The notes beneath the pieces are model-generated. The model saw only the letters and a program-made list of their open reading frames with translations, did no database searches and had not been told where the DNA came from. Positions 34,866-47,925 of a DNA stretch of 64,000 bases are shown here, piece after piece. The DNA is from Pyrrhosoma nymphula (Eukaryota; Arthropoda; Insecta; Odonata; Coenagrionidae): NCBI GenBank assembly GCA_963573305.1, contig OY754330.1, forward strand, positions 22,633,096-22,697,095. The letters are read 5' to 3'. Positions within the stretch are counted from its first letter, which is position 1. The number at the start of each line of letters is the position of its first letter. The translations under genes and the position numbers were made by a program.

Positions 34866-37800
34866 CAGATCCATAACAATCTAATCTACATTCACTTCGC
34901 ATCCCACGCGATTCAAAGGATGGAATATAACTCACTCAACTACTTGGAATAAATACACGGGCTGATAAAAATAACCTTGCATCATTTCTATAACCACGTA
35001 AGTTTAATTCACACAACTCAACTTAAGCATTATTAGGTGACTTCATTTACGTCATCTCCAGAGCCATATTGACACCGTGTGAATGAAAAATATTGGTGGG
35101 AGTATGTATCAAGCAATTATATTCACCAATAGGTGACACCTTTCTCTCATCTCTTTCAAGTGTTATTAAAAGCGAGTTTTTGTCTAGGTATGTACATCCG
35201 ACGCCCAAGATTACTAGTCATCAATTACAAAATAACGTAGTTTGTAGTCATTACCCACATAAAAATGTTTTCCACCGATGATTTTATGGAGCATTAATCA
35301 GCAACAAATTCCCACGCAGAAAAACTTTCAAAATGGGTAGGAAAATCAATTTCGTCCCACCAGCAAAGCAACCTACGCCACGTCAGTAGCCAATCCGGAA
35401 AAGGAGCGCAAACTAAGAAGCAATGAATAAAAAATTACGCACATTTAACCAGTTTCGTTTGATTAATTTCTCACGGTCAATTGCCCTCCAAATCAATAGA
35501 GACCATTGAAATATGAAGTATATAAACTAGTGCACAACTCCTCATAATTTATATTAAGATTTTCACTGCCACTTTCTATTCACATCGACGCATTCATCTC
35601 AAGCTCATACTTGTCTATGGCTTGGTTCAGGAAATAGAGAAATCAGGAAAAACGAAAAAGAGGAAGCGGCCACTGCACTTAGAAGAATGATCCATGGACG
35701 ACTTGGAAAGAGTTACAGAGTGCACGCTCGTGAGGTTATGGACGACCGTCGTCCGCCAATATATCAAAACCCGCGCGGAGAGTCTATCGCGCAATGGAAG
35801 CGGAAGAGAACGGGGAAAGTGGACTTGGGGGCGGGAGGAAGCGGGAGGAAGAGTTTAATGGGGAGGGGGGGAGAGAACAAGAGAGATGGAGTGAGTGGGG
35901 GGAGAGGTTTCATTTTTACCGTTGGAAAAGCGGCAATGATCACTTTTCACTTCCTCCTCCCTTTTTCCGCTCAAAAACCTCTCTCCGGCTCTACACCTCC
36001 TCTTCCTCTTTTACCCCGCTCCCCTCCTCGCACCCCCCGCTGCACTCCCTTTGCCACCACCGCCACATCCAATCGCATCCACCCACCTCCCTCTCAGCCC
36101 TCCGGTCTGTAAGAGTCGTGGATGGAAAAAAAATATATCGACAAGAAGCACCGTCGTCCGTCGCGTGATTATAGAATTGCACTCGGCTCAAGCTTCCGAG
36201 TCGATTTCTCGCCGCGGGATGGCCGCCGGAGAGGGAGGAAAGAAAGAAAAATATTGCGTCGGGAAGCTCCGATGTCACGAGAGACATCCATCGCGACGTC
36301 TCCGGTAGCAGCATGAGGTCGCCCTGAAGGGGGAAATCTTTACGACTCATCGCATACCACGAACACTTCCTCACTGTCTCCTCCTTCACACACCAAAACG
36401 CGAGAGTTTTTAAATTTTTTTACTAATATGGCAGGCAACGGAAAACGAATAATTTGACAGAAATACAAACTAATCCATTCCCGTGATTAATAGATTGTTC
36501 AACGGAAACCATATCCGCATCTGGAGAAAGTTATACCATGGATGCACTACTGTGCACGAAAGAGCAAGTTAGAAAGTAAATTGGATGCACTTAGTTGTTT
36601 TGAAAAGTGGTATAACTCAGATTAATTTAGATAATCTCTATTTCGTTGGCATGCGACGGTACAGTTTCTTCTCTACGCCCGTGACCATTGCATCCCATGC
36701 ATGCAATGGGAATAATTTCGTTACCCAAAGTAAATTTCAATATTTTTGTTTGCAGTTAGTTTTTCATTAGTCGGAGGGGAAACTTTGGAAGAGATAAGCT
36801 AAGTGAAGGAGCAAGAAAGCATGCTATTATAGCCACTAATTGGCAATTAAGATCAACGCTTTTGATAAAAAAGGAAGATCTGAGACGCTGAGAAAGATCT
36901 GCAAGTTGCCTGGAGTTCTTTGTTTTTAAGAAGAGTGCCTATATTTCTCTTGTCAAAAGCAATTACAAAAAAATTACTTATTAAATAAGATTTTTAAACA
37001 TTATTACACCAGATAAGAAGCAAAATGATTCTGAAAACTAACTCGAAATTGACTAAGAAAAGTTTAAATGGAAGGTTCAGTTATTTCATGCGACATTTCG
37101 GATTAATCCGCAGCCTCCATGATTTATCCTTTTAGAGAGCATTGCTCCACAAATCACAGCAATGATCACACAAAAAGACGAAGAGAACTAAATTAAGAAA
37201 TTATAAGCGAGAAGAAACTAAGTACAACGGCATCGGCTTCGTATGAGATTTTGGCCGCGAGGAGACCAGGAGTGGGCGGAATGACTGAGTGGGAATGGAT
37301 TCGAGGACGCGCGGGGAGGGAGGTGAGGGCCTTTCCGCTGATGGGTGAGAGGGGAGAAAAAGAGGAAGAGACCAAAATACAGAGTGGAAGAAGAAGAATA
37401 CGATGCCCGAGGTCGAGGCGTAGTGGTGGCCCTACTGGCGGTGACCGTTTCAAAATTCCGCCACCCGAGTTTGAAGACCGATATCTCAGAGATGGCTCAT
37501 GCGATTTAAAAAATAAGAGCATCCTTTTGAAGAATATTTCTTTTCGCGTTACTGCATGATAAAGTATTATTTTTGATTTGTTTTTATTAAGCATTTTTAC
37601 CGTCGATAATGCAAAAGGACGTTTTTTTTAGAGTTCCGGGAGTAGCTCCCTTTCCCCTCACTACCATGCGATCATTATACAACCCCTTCGGCCAACTATC
37701 CAGACAGAAGAGAATTGCCTCCCAAATTACGCATCCCATGAACTCTAATGCGTAATATTTAAACATTCACCACCCAAGTCACTAAATAATTCTTGTGGCC

Positions 37801-38269
37801 TGTTTCCACGACGCATCAACTCGCGCGAGTAGATACGTAAACATTTAAGATAACAAATGATCATAAGTATAATGGGGGCTTCTTCAGAGGTGACAGGCAT
37901 TCGCGCCTTCGCGTAAGTTTACACGTTTACACAATGCTGTTTTGAAGAATCATTTGTTCACGCTACGACCGGCATATGATTCGTAAAAAGTTTTTCAAGC
38001 GTCCCAACCCATGCTATGGAACCCACTAGACCTGCTCTTACTACTACCTGGAATTATCTTTTTGGTCCTTCATACGTAGGTAAATATAATCTAAGAAGAA
38101 TAAAATAAGTTTTCAATAACGGGTTTATAGTAAAAATACCCTCCTCCATAAAAAACCGTATCATGTAAGCACGGACGTCGTTCACGCTCAACTTTCCCGC
38201 AATATAACCGACGAAAATATCAAAAGTATTTCATTATGATATCCCGCTGCCGAATTCCGTCTGACCAAA

Positions 38270-39110
38270 TCTGACCTCGCCACGTTTCACGCACCACGAA
38301 CGCTGCAAAAGACGAAGGCCACTCCGTACGCGCTCGGCCAAGACCTTTGCGAGAGCACGTGCTCCCGGAGCCCATCATCATCTCTCCACGTCCTCTTCCC
38401 GGAGAAGTCGCTCCTGGCGACGGATTCACCTCTCCCTCCCCCCCCCCCCCCCCATCACACACCAACCCACTCCTCCGCAGACTCGATCCTCCGCGGATGG
38501 ACTCGGCAATTCGGTGCGCGGCGTCCGAGGAGAGGGCAGAAGGGGTGAGAGGCAGGGGGGAAGGGGAGGGAAAGGGGATCGCACAGAGGGGTCGACGGGA
38601 GCAAACGGGGGCGAGGGGAACAGGTTCGAGACGGGAGAGGGGGAATAGCGGCGAAGAAGAGTTCAGCAAACACGGGAGAGGAATACGAGGAAGAAGAAGC
38701 AAGCAGGAGAGGGTAGCGGCAAAAAAAAAGACCCACGCGCAAGTCCTTGCCTGTATCTGGCTTGGCCGACAATCCTCCTCGCTTGCCCTCAGCCGCAGCC
38801 AAAAGAGAAAGAAAAGCCAGCCTTATTCCCGGCTCGTCTCTCGCCTGCGTTCGTTTTGCGTGGCCTTGGCGATAAAGGCTCGATTCCAATGCGCGGATAG
38901 CGGTTGGTTCTCCTCCCAGAGGAAGTGACCGGGGAGGTGAGAGGCGGAGGAGAGTTGCAAGCCCCTCTCAGACGGCTGCAAGCGGGAAATCTGGTGCACA
39001 CCGACTGCAGTTGCACTCCCAGAGTCCATACCACGGCGGAAGGAATAAACTACGCCGGAGCTAATGCCCGCGCGCCCACGATGCATCGACGGAAATGAAA
39101 ACCGTATTTC
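38270..39110. other. GC-rich, CpG-containing island
   Basis: About 840 bases, the longest island in the window. It has a C run (38437-38452), a purine-rich + strand middle (38520-38710) and a CpG-rich right part. Frames of 160 to 193 codons are open on both strands over the same bases. They encode P/S/R/G-rich sequence without a domain. It is a reasonable candidate for a promoter-associated island, but no start site, splice site or conserved product can be shown. Confidence 0.4.
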
Positions 39111-42083
39111 CCGCTCCGCCTCCGGTTGTGTGCGTTCGGTAAAACTTCCCTACAACTCAAAAAAGCATCGCTGTTTATTATCGGGACACATTCGACACTC
39201 GGGGTAATGCGTGTTCCACGGTACAGGAAAATTTTAGGAACAAGGAAAAATAATTCACCATTTTTCGCGTTGTTTAATAGCTACGAAACAAATTTAACCA
39301 TCTTAGAATTCAAAGTCCCATCGAGGCCAAGTAATAGGTGGCTTATTTGTATTTTTGGATTGAAATGCTTTTTGTAGAGGCACTTTCCAACTTCAACCAA
39401 TTCAAAAATCATAAAACATCCTCAACGTTCATTCGGACTTCTTTAATCACTCACTGAATCGGAAACTGTCTGTTATAGAGTTACTTGGATCTGTTGTTGG
39501 CTATTTAGGTAAGATTATAGACAAAATTTGAAAACTGCAGGGAATTATTGGCTTAGAAATTATAATTTACGACAAAATGCTAGCGCATAAACATGAACGA
39601 TATTTAACAAGTTTGTGATAAGTGAACGATATTCTTGAATGAAAAGGATTTTTCCCTTTCAAATGTCGCACTCGGCAGTTACAAAGATGCGAAAAAACAC
39701 TCCCCGGCGGGCCTTATGCCGTCGCATTTATCACGAAACTATGGTCTTACAGCGCACGATCAAGTCGTTTCATCTTCGAGGAAAGATGCCAATCGGGCGA
39801 GAGTCAAAAACACCATTAAATTTCCACGGCCATTTGCTACATGGGAAATGAGACAGACCATCATTTCTCGCTACATAAATTTTCAAATTTAAAAAGAAAA
39901 ATTGCTCCAAACTTCCCTAAGTGCATCTCCCCATATTAAAATTCCAATGGCGTTCAACCGTGACTTTTCACTCGAAGATCACCCAGTGAAACAGCGCACG
40001 AAAATGCGAAACTTTCATCGAATTTTGCACACGAGAAATAAACCGAAAATCAATTCTTAACAAAACTTACCAAGAGTTGGCGGAAATGTAAACCATTTGT
40101 AAATAAAGACTCTAACATCATGGTATTCACTCATATCCTATTCCCTAAAATAAATTCTGCTTCATAAATCAAAACATTGTATCAAATACAGCGTTATTCT
40201 TACTTTGTGTGTCCAAGTTAGTGGCATGCTAGTCCGATAAATTAATACTGCCACGAAAAACGAGAAAAGGGATTCTTAAAATCCCAGATTCATTTATTAT
40301 TTTAGGAAAATATAATACCTTTCGACAAACATTTTTCGTCCCTCTCCACTATGAGCGCAACGTCAAAAGTCCATATTTTTTCCACATAAAAGACTAGATA
40401 ATATTTTGCGGAATAGTTTCTAAGAAAAATAGACAATTCACGAGACAATATAGCCTCAAATAGAACTACTTTCATCATGCTTCACTAGTTTCTTGTACAA
40501 GCCACATGGGCAGAGAAAAGAAATTAGAGCTCGCGGGCAGAGCTTTTGAAAGGAACTTTCTCAGTTTGAAGGAAAAGTTCATGTTATCAAAATAACCACA
40601 AATAAAAAGAAGAGGCACAATTTCCCTCAATTAAAACGCAAGCATAGTTTCAGCAAAAAGGAAAAGGTGTGAAGTAAAAAATATAAGAACAAAACTAAAA
40701 TATTGTTTTTTTACAAAAATACTACTCTCACGTTCAAGGATGAAAGCAAGAGCTGACATTGGAAATGAATGATGAACCAAAAAAATAACGCAGAGGTTAA
40801 GAATACTGGAAAACCTAAGTAAGCATTAATATACGATTTCGAAGAGCTTGGTGTAAATAATTATATTGGGCTCGACACAAAGGAGTTTACGGCATAAGAC
40901 AAATGCATTAAGAAGTAATTAAATGCGCTTAAGAAAACAATATTGATGTACCAAACCTTAACATCAATTACTTTCAATTGCAATACATAAATAATTCTCG
41001 TTAAATAGTTTTTCATTTCGGAAATATCCTTGCAGGACTTCTATTTATTCACTTTGCTAGTGATATGTTCAAATAATCATGTAGAGTTAAAATAAAAAAG
41101 GCTACAGATCACACGACTCTGTAGTGCGAGCAGGCTGATCAGCTAACAACTTTGATGATGTGGGTTGAAGTAGTCGACAACAGATCATCATGCCTCGAAA
41201 ACAAAGTCATGAACTATCGATAAAAAATATATATATGACTAGATCACAACAGAATTCTCAATCTCACCATCAGGTATCCCAGTTCTGAATCCCATGTTAT
41301 CGGATCATCACTCACCTGCAAAGAAAAAGAAATAATTTTATTATTAACCACTTTCCAAGTTTTTGAAACGTGTTACGCCATAATAAGTTAATCGTAAAAA
41401 ATATGTAAGCACTGTGATTACTTATACCAATCTCATTGATATATTGAAGATATTATTTGCTACGAAAGTCACAGCAAAATTAATAGCTAACTTATTAGGC
41501 GCATGACTTCTTGTTAGGTATATCGTCCGATTAGTTCCCATCCTTGGCTGTTCCCTTCCAGAATGGAGATAGGAAAACTTAAAGATAGTAAATCGAAGAA
41601 ACACTTCGCTGATGTTGTAGCATGCATGGGACTTCAAGAGAATCCTACACAGCTTTCATTTGTATGCCATAAGTGAGAGACAAAATTGGACCAACACATA
41701 TATTCCCAAATTGAAATTCAACCTTTAAAATCAGAGGAATACTTTAATAATAGTAAATGGGAAACTAAACATGCATGAAAAACTTTGTCACCGAGGTAAT
41801 TAATAAAGTAAAATGCGTTATCAGTTTACTCATTATTTTATCTTGAGCTAGGTTACTCAACTCACGAAACAATCTCTGATTTTGATGCACTACAACCGAA
41901 AAAGCAACAAATATGGAGTATAAATATTTGGTTTCTGTCTACAGAAACTAATATCTTCAATACTTAAGTCTATCCCGGCACTAGAGGTGGTATATGATGT
42001 GGCCTTCAGGGGCAGTGGATTCTTTGAAACCACATTTCGTCTTATATTGTCATCTTTGATGAATCGTAAGCGCTGAGCATCGA

Positions 42084-42552
42084 GATTCCGTAAGTCCTGC
42101 TGGGATCGCCACGAGGATTAGGAATCTTGGGTAGCGTGGTGACCTGCACATGTGACAGAAAAGCCTAAAGGTAAGTGTTATAGGTAGTTCGGGCTTCCCA
42201 CCGGATTAAACTCTCCATCTCTGTCGACGTTTCGATGGACGACACGTACATCGAAACGTCGACAGAGATGGAGAGTTTAACCCGGTGGGAAACCCGAACT
42301 ACCTTCAACATCACCACACGCCGGGAAAGCCTTAGATCTTTCTTCCTAAAGGTCAGTGGTTCAAATCCCAGTCTAGGTGGAGTTTTCTCGCGTCATTTAG
42401 TACGTAAACATAGAGGCAATGCGTTGCGAAAATGGGAGACGTGAGATGAGTCTCTGAAAGGAAGATTTCAGTCGGGAGAGGATGAAGGAGGAGAGAGGGA
42501 TGGAAGTAGGAAGGGCTGGGAGAAGAGGTACGCCACGAACAGGAGAGAAACA
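42084..42552 (+). mobile_element. tRNA-derived SINE, tandem copy A, interrupted
   Basis: Starts GATTCCGTAAGTCCTGCTGGG. An A-box-like TAGCGTGGTGACC (42132-42144) and a B box GGTTCAAATCC (42358-42368) belong to a tRNA-like head, but a 172-bp insertion (42173-42344) separates them. The body continues through GTCATTTAGTACGTAAACATAG, ACGTGAGAT and a purine-rich GGATGAAGGAGGAGAG stretch to AACAGGAGAGAAAC (42551). Without the insertion it is collinear with copy B, which follows directly. Confidence 0.78.
42173..42344. mobile_element. 172-bp foldback insertion with 9-bp target duplication
   Basis: CCTAAAGGT is present on both sides (42164-42172 and 42345-42353), and copy B of the host SINE has this site uninterrupted, so the insertion is certain. 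Inside, a left arm AGGTAGTTCGGG...GACGTTTCGATG and a right arm CATCGAAACGTC...CCCGAACTACCT are near-perfect reverse complements of about 56 bases around an 11-base centre. A unique tail (AACATCACCACACGCCGGGAAAGCC) follows. CGAAACGTC resembles the 3' core of hammerhead motifs in Penelope-like elements, which often leave inverted end-to-end copies and variable target duplications. That assignment is inference; a foldback DNA element is the alternative. Confidence 0.8.
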
Positions 42553-42840
42553 GATCCCGTAAGCCCTGCTGCGGTCGCCACGAGGATTAGGAATCTTGGG
42601 TAGCATGGCGACCTTCACATGTGCCAGGAAAGCCTAAATGTCAGTGGTTCGAATCCCGGTATAGGTGGAGTGTTTCTCGCGTCATTTAGGACGTAAACAT
42701 AGAGGCAATGCGTTGAGAAAATGGGAGACGTGAGATAAGTCTCTGAAAGGAAGACTTCAGTCGGGAGAGAATGAAGGAGGAGAGAGGGATGGAAGTAGGA
42801 AGGGCTGGGAGAAGAGGTACGCCACGAACAGGAGAGAAAC
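42553..42840 (+). mobile_element. tRNA-derived SINE, tandem copy B, uninterrupted
   Basis: A 288-bp unit collinear with copy A. The A-box-like TAGCATGGCGACC is at 42601-42613 and a canonical B box GGTTCGAATCC at 42646-42656, giving an internal pol III promoter. The body ends with AACAGGAGAGAAAC at 42840, exactly as copy A does, so A and B form a head-to-tail duplication. Short minus-strand open frames across both copies have related products, which simply reflects the duplication. Confidence 0.8.
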
Positions 42841-45800
42841 ACGGTGACAAACACGCGTGACAAGCCGAGGAGGAAGGAGGAGGGGGTGAAGATGGACGGA
42901 TGCGCAGGCAAGGTGGGGTGAGAGGATTGGCGTGCTGGTGGAAGGGGGCGGACGGAGGGGGGGAGAGAAAGGAGGAGCCGTTCCCCTCCCACCCCACACC
43001 CTTTTTCATCCCCTCCCCAGCCCACAACTCTCTCGCTCGCACTCACACACATACACAGAGACAAGAGACCGATGCGGGCGAGAGTCCGTGAACCGTGAAG
43101 TCACGGGCCCGTGAAGAGTCACGCCCCGGTGAACATACGGGGTGAGGAATGGGAGTGAATGCGGGGGGAGGGCAGGAAAAGGGAAATAGAGGATTATGGG
43201 AAGGGAAAGGAGGAGGAGAGATGAGAGAATGACGGCGCGAGAAGTTTTGAGAATTTTTTTCACAGGAATAGACGGACGGTGAGAAAAGGGCCTGAAGGAA
43301 CGATTCCACAGGGAACGGCGATGCGCTGGCAGTGTGATCATGGACGTAGACGACATGGGCGCACCCTGCCATCAAATTCAAACACAACCAATTTCTTCTC
43401 GGAGAAGAGGATGATGGAAAACGCACACTCAAACTTTACGGTCCTGCAGGACACCTATTCCACAAAGCATCACTGAAAAAACCTCTCCGAAACCGAGCAA
43501 GTCATTTGTGCCGGTTTACACGCATTCTTGCCAAAACTCAGTCTTCCGCTCTTTAAACCCACAATCTTCCGCTCCAAAAACCCACATTAATAATCATCAC
43601 TGCTTTGCTACAACTCTAACTACGAAAATTCTTACCTAATTCCATACAATTCCATGGATGGTGATCCACGCGAAATACTGATATGCTCAAAATTCACCCT
43701 CGGGTAGCCGAAGATGAATTGAAGAATAACATTTTGAAGGTTACATAGTTGAGACTTATCGGCCAAATACAAAACTACTGAAATTATATTTAACGTCTGC
43801 TGTTCCAAACACTTCTTTCACTAGCGTACCGCTACCTCAAATTGTAGTGCATAGATAACGACATTGGTGGCTCGTGATGCTGTCGTCATCAATGGACACT
43901 ACGCGGACGAACGCCCGAAAGCTGTGTCTCTCTGGCTTATGATTTGCCTGCTTTAGCAGGGCAGAGGACCTTTATAATAAAGAGGAGTTGAAAAATTAAA
44001 ATGAGACGTTCATGAAAGCACCATTTTAAACACTCAATTGAGCATCAATTTTACTATATTTCTTTCATAAATGCGTTTTCGGTCAAAGTATTAACGACCA
44101 GCGTATAACGATGAAACTCCACAAATTTCATTTATTATTTTTAATTTAATGTAAACAAACTATTGAAGCATGAACTAAATAAAACTGAAATAAAAAGTCT
44201 ACCATAATAAGGGCTCTTCAGCGAGAAACTTATAACGGATTTATTACAGAGTATTTTGGGTCATAAAATAAATCAGCAATAAATAACAGTTCATTTCAGA
44301 AAATTATCTTTGGATGCTTTAAGCAGTAACATACAGAAAGAATATAATGGACACTTGAACAGGACGAAGAAATACGTAACCGTCAAGATCACTAGAGTTA
44401 CCTACGTCAAATTCCCATCGCTTGTACCAGAATGTTTCGGACATAAACATCGCAACAACGGTGAAAATAATAATGAATGTTGATGGTATCTCAAACTGAG
44501 GAAAAAGGCGCAACACATCAGTGAGCAGTATACGAGCCGTAAGTCCCGGTATTCTGCATGACTATATTGTAGTACTGGCTAACCCTGCAAGGCGTCATGT
44601 TTTGAGTTCACATGAATGCTACATGGAGCCAATTTTTGTTTTCACTTGTACACTTTTGAAAGCAATTTTTCAACTTTTTTAATGCTACTCTTTTACTTAC
44701 TTAAACAGAAAATAGCAATAAAAAATAGCACTCAATTCTCGTTTACTTAGTGGAGAGCTGCTGTTCTGTTTCAACCTCGGTTGGTATCTTGAATATGGCG
44801 ACTACTCACAAACATATGGTATTTTAGGTCATGCGTACTACCTAACTAGCAGGATAAACATTCTAAAAATGATCCGAAATACGGCAGTCGAGAACAGAAC
44901 TTTATCGGTGGATTTCGGGAGTGAATAGGAGAGGCAAGGGCGCAAAGGGAAGAGAGGGAGTTTCACCGTTCCCCTCCTGAATTATCCCGTCCATGGTCCG
45001 CCACCGCTTTCCGCTTGCTTCGTTCTCGAAAAGAAAGTGCCCCAGAGATGAGGAGAAGCTCGTTATCTTCAGAGCACGCGCAATCTTCTCTATCTCGTAA
45101 TCGCTCCATCGCGGCCCCCGCGTCGCGGCCCGAAAAATGAACCCCCACCTCCTCCTCCACCTTAATAACTGACGAGGGAGCGAGAATGTCTTAAAATAAA
45201 AAGAAAAACATCGCGATGGGAAGAGAGCGGCGATGAGATGGACGCAATGGAACTTTCAGAGAGGCTTGAGGACCAGATCGGTTCATCGCCCGAGAATTTA
45301 GGCCGGCACGGAGGGTTGTCCAAAGCCTTCTGGTGAAAAATCACAGAAATGATAGCTTTTTAAAATTCACGACAGGAATTCAAATAGCATTTAGTGCTGG
45401 AGGGAACGTGTTTTCAAATACATAACCATATCAAAGAAAAAGTCATATGCACCAGAAAATTTAACTTAATTTTTACCAAGTAAGTTTCCTTTGGTATAAT
45501 TACTACTAAGAAATGCTTCTACGTCTACATGGCGGAGAAAATGTATGCATTGCATTAATAACGCACATTTTCCGGATTTAAGTGATAAAAACTGAACTTT
45601 TCATACTCGACAATAGAGAAAATTGCATTCATCTGATTTTATTTTACGCCTTACAACAGACTTGAACTATTAGCTTAGTAAACATAATGCAATGACGTTT
45701 GATATTTTATAAAATATACGCCCATGAACAACTTACGGCCATAAGCTTTCTTATCATGGAACACGAAGTCCCAGACCATTTATCACCAAGTGGGTCCAGC

Positions 45801-46318
45801 CTTCCTGAATACTATTGTAGCGACGAAAGGTCAAATTGAACCTGAAAGCATGTGGATTTCTTTCGCCCCATATAACCATTTCGCAAGTTCATGACGCCGT
45901 TTCAGACCGCATGTGTTTTCTCGCGGACGGGAAATGTTTCGAGCGCTGCTCCAGATTCTAGCGGGCCGCACGCAAAAACCTTTCGGGCGAACATACTACC
46001 CCCCACATGAGGGGCGCGGGGAGGTTGCAAGTAACCAGGGGTGAGATGGAATGAGAAGGGTAATCTCCACGAGAGAGCACTCGCAAAAAGGTGACTGAAA
46101 GGGGATTGGAAAGCGGAGGGTGGGGGATCGACGAGAGATAAGCCCCGTCGTCCACGGGCTATTCCGCGAGTGAAAGGGCAACGCGTGCGAAAAACAAATG
46201 ATGAGCGACGCACGTGATGGGGGGAAGGCTTGAGTGCACGGGGGGAGGGAAAATTAGATGAGATGGAAGACGGGGAGGGGATGGGTTGGTTGTGGGGGCG
46301 GCTGTACGTATGCGTTGC
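42841..46318. other. noncoding DNA with GC-rich islands
   Basis: A purine-rich, GC-rich block runs 42841-43350, another at about 44930-45330, and a third at about 45890-46300. Between them the DNA is AT-rich. Frames in the islands are open on both strands. No gene was recognised. Confidence 0.5.
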
Positions 46319-46390
46319 AATGCTTGAAATCTCTTCAAATGCTTGAAATATCTTCAAATGTTTGAAATAAACAATGCTTGAAATCCCTTC
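46319..46390. repeat. 19-bp tandem repeat, about four units
   Basis: TGCTTGAAAT (or TGTTTGAAAT) recurs at 46321, 46340, 46359 and 46375. The first three are spaced 19 bases and the last 16. The rest of the unit is ATCTCTTCAAA-like. Confidence 0.85.
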
Positions 46391-46770
46391 ACGAGCCACC
46401 ACCTTTCCTCGCAGAAGTTGAGGTGGTGGGGTGCGGTCGCCTGGTGAAGGAAGGTACACGGGGAGAGAAAGAGAGAATACATGTTGACCTGCTGCTAAAT
46501 TTTACACGAGTAATAGCAAACGGAACTCGTTTAAGTGAACAAAACGAGGAAGTGATGAGAAGGACGATAAGAACACACATAGTGGCCTTTGAAGCTTTGC
46601 ACATATCACATCCAACCAACAAGAGCAGCACATAAAAATAATGCATTTCGCCCATCAATCTATAGTATCAGTAATGACTGATAACACTCTAATTATTGGT
46701 TTCAACACCTTAAGTCACCTGGAACACATCTGATGAATTTACATCAATAACTCTTTATATTAATATATGG

Positions 46771-46813
46771 TACACCTGATAATGTCGCTACGAGACGAAA
46801 CCTTGGTAGTGAA
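46771..46813 (+). ncRNA. hammerhead-ribozyme-like motif (type I, very short stem III)
   Basis: Elements in order: CAC (46773-46775); CTGATAA (46776-46782), one base off the invariant CTGANGA (the conserved G is A); an extra T; a 3-bp stem II GTC/GAC (46784-46786 with 46794-46796) with a 7-base loop; GAAA (46797-46800); stem III ACC/GGT (46800-46802 with 46805-46807) with a 2-base loop; A as the base before cleavage (46808); and GTG (46809-46811), which pairs with the opening CAC as stem I. Short stems III are a feature of hammerheads in Penelope-like elements. The G-to-A change in the core would be expected to abolish or greatly weaken self-cleavage, so this is read as a decayed copy. No flanking retroelement gene is visible. 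Confidence 0.5.
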
Positions 46814-47306
46814 AAAGGTTTTCATCTGAAAATATCAATTACGACTCGCTCCCACTAAAGGTTAATGAAACCCCACTATTTACCCAGTACATTTAACGAA
46901 AAATTACAACTTTCAAACGAGGTTTGACGTCTCTAAATTACGCTACTGTCAGGAAATACAGAGTTAAGTTCAGGAATCGGAACTCGTTTTCTCCGATCCA
47001 ACGTCCAGACGATGAAAAATTAACCAAAAAAAACTCAGTCACAATGGTGCCACGGGAAGAGGAAAACTTAATTTTAAAGAAAAGAAACTAAACGGACAAG
47101 AGTCTCAGAAACGTAAAAGAAAGTGCTCCGATGTAAAGCGCTTGAGGTCTTAATCGGCAATACTTGAGAGTCAACAGAATGCAATCCATCTTTTGTTTGA
47201 TGAGAGATGTCAAAGGCATACTGAACGGTATTTAAAATGCATCAAATTATGATAAAATACGATAATAACAAATGAGAACGGTAGCATGTTTACTTATGAA
47301 AAAGTT

Positions 47307-47324
47307 AAAAAAAAAAAAAAAAAA
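47307..47324 (+). repeat. poly-A run, 18 bases
   Basis: Eighteen consecutive A. It could be the tail of an old retroelement insertion, but no element is recognisable beside it. Confidence 0.85.
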
Positions 47325-47879
47325 GAGTTTAGGGTTTTAAAAATCGCAGTCGTTTTACAAGAACGTAGGCATTCTCAGAGAAGAATTAACAAAAGGGTTG
47401 AAAAAGTGATAAGAAAGCGTCTAATTTAGTTCTGAACATCCTCAAATAGGCCATAAAAAGTTAATAAATATAAATCCTAGCATGTAAAATTCGATTGCTT
47501 TGTTTCTGAAATTGCGATGCAATGACCGAAGAATGAGCACGATTTCGGATAATTCTGAGTATAAATACCAATCTTTCTCTAGTACAACAAGAAGAAAAAT
47601 CGCCGAGTGAAGCATGTGTAATGAAAAGTAAAATAAGGTTACAAAAACTCAACATTGAATCCTTTACACCAACCATGATCTAGATTACAAATAGAGGACT
47701 GTCCTCAGCTTGACAGTAGGTGTGATCGGTGAAGGCAATCGCTTATGAAAGTCAAATATCAGGGTAGGTGGGAGGGCAGATCCTTGACGTATCTTTGGTT
47801 TCCCAAAAGACACTGTGAGGAGAATAAGGCACAGTTTTTGTTTAACTGGACGATGCCGAAAATACTTCATCAAATAAGA

Positions 47880-47925
47880 ATCCGGGTCCCAAACGCCCTA
47901 CCCACTGAACTACCACGCCTTGCAT
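47880..47925 (-). repeat. tRNA-like SINE head fragment
   Basis: On the minus strand GGCGTGGTAGTTCAGTGGG begins a tRNA-like 5' half. The A box and D-arm TAGTTCAGTGGGTAGGGCG is at 47894-47912 and is followed by TTTGGGACCCGGATTC. The B box and 3' half are missing, so this is a truncated tRNA pseudogene or SINE head and not a functional tRNA. Confidence 0.6.

Larger units (their letters stand above)
33842..42083. other. noncoding DNA with several GC-rich islands
   Basis: Mostly AT-rich. GC-rich islands lie at 34590-34865 (separate entry), 35760-36310, 37240-37480 and 38270-39110 (separate entry). 39120-42083 is AT-rich and without recognisable features. No host gene could be supported. Confidence 0.5.

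Noticed and set aside
38220..38928. Overlapping open frames of 160 codons (minus) and 193 codons (plus).
   Set aside because: Both lie in the same GC-rich island, products are low-complexity P/S/R/G/E-rich, and neither shows a domain. Stop-poor composition explains them.
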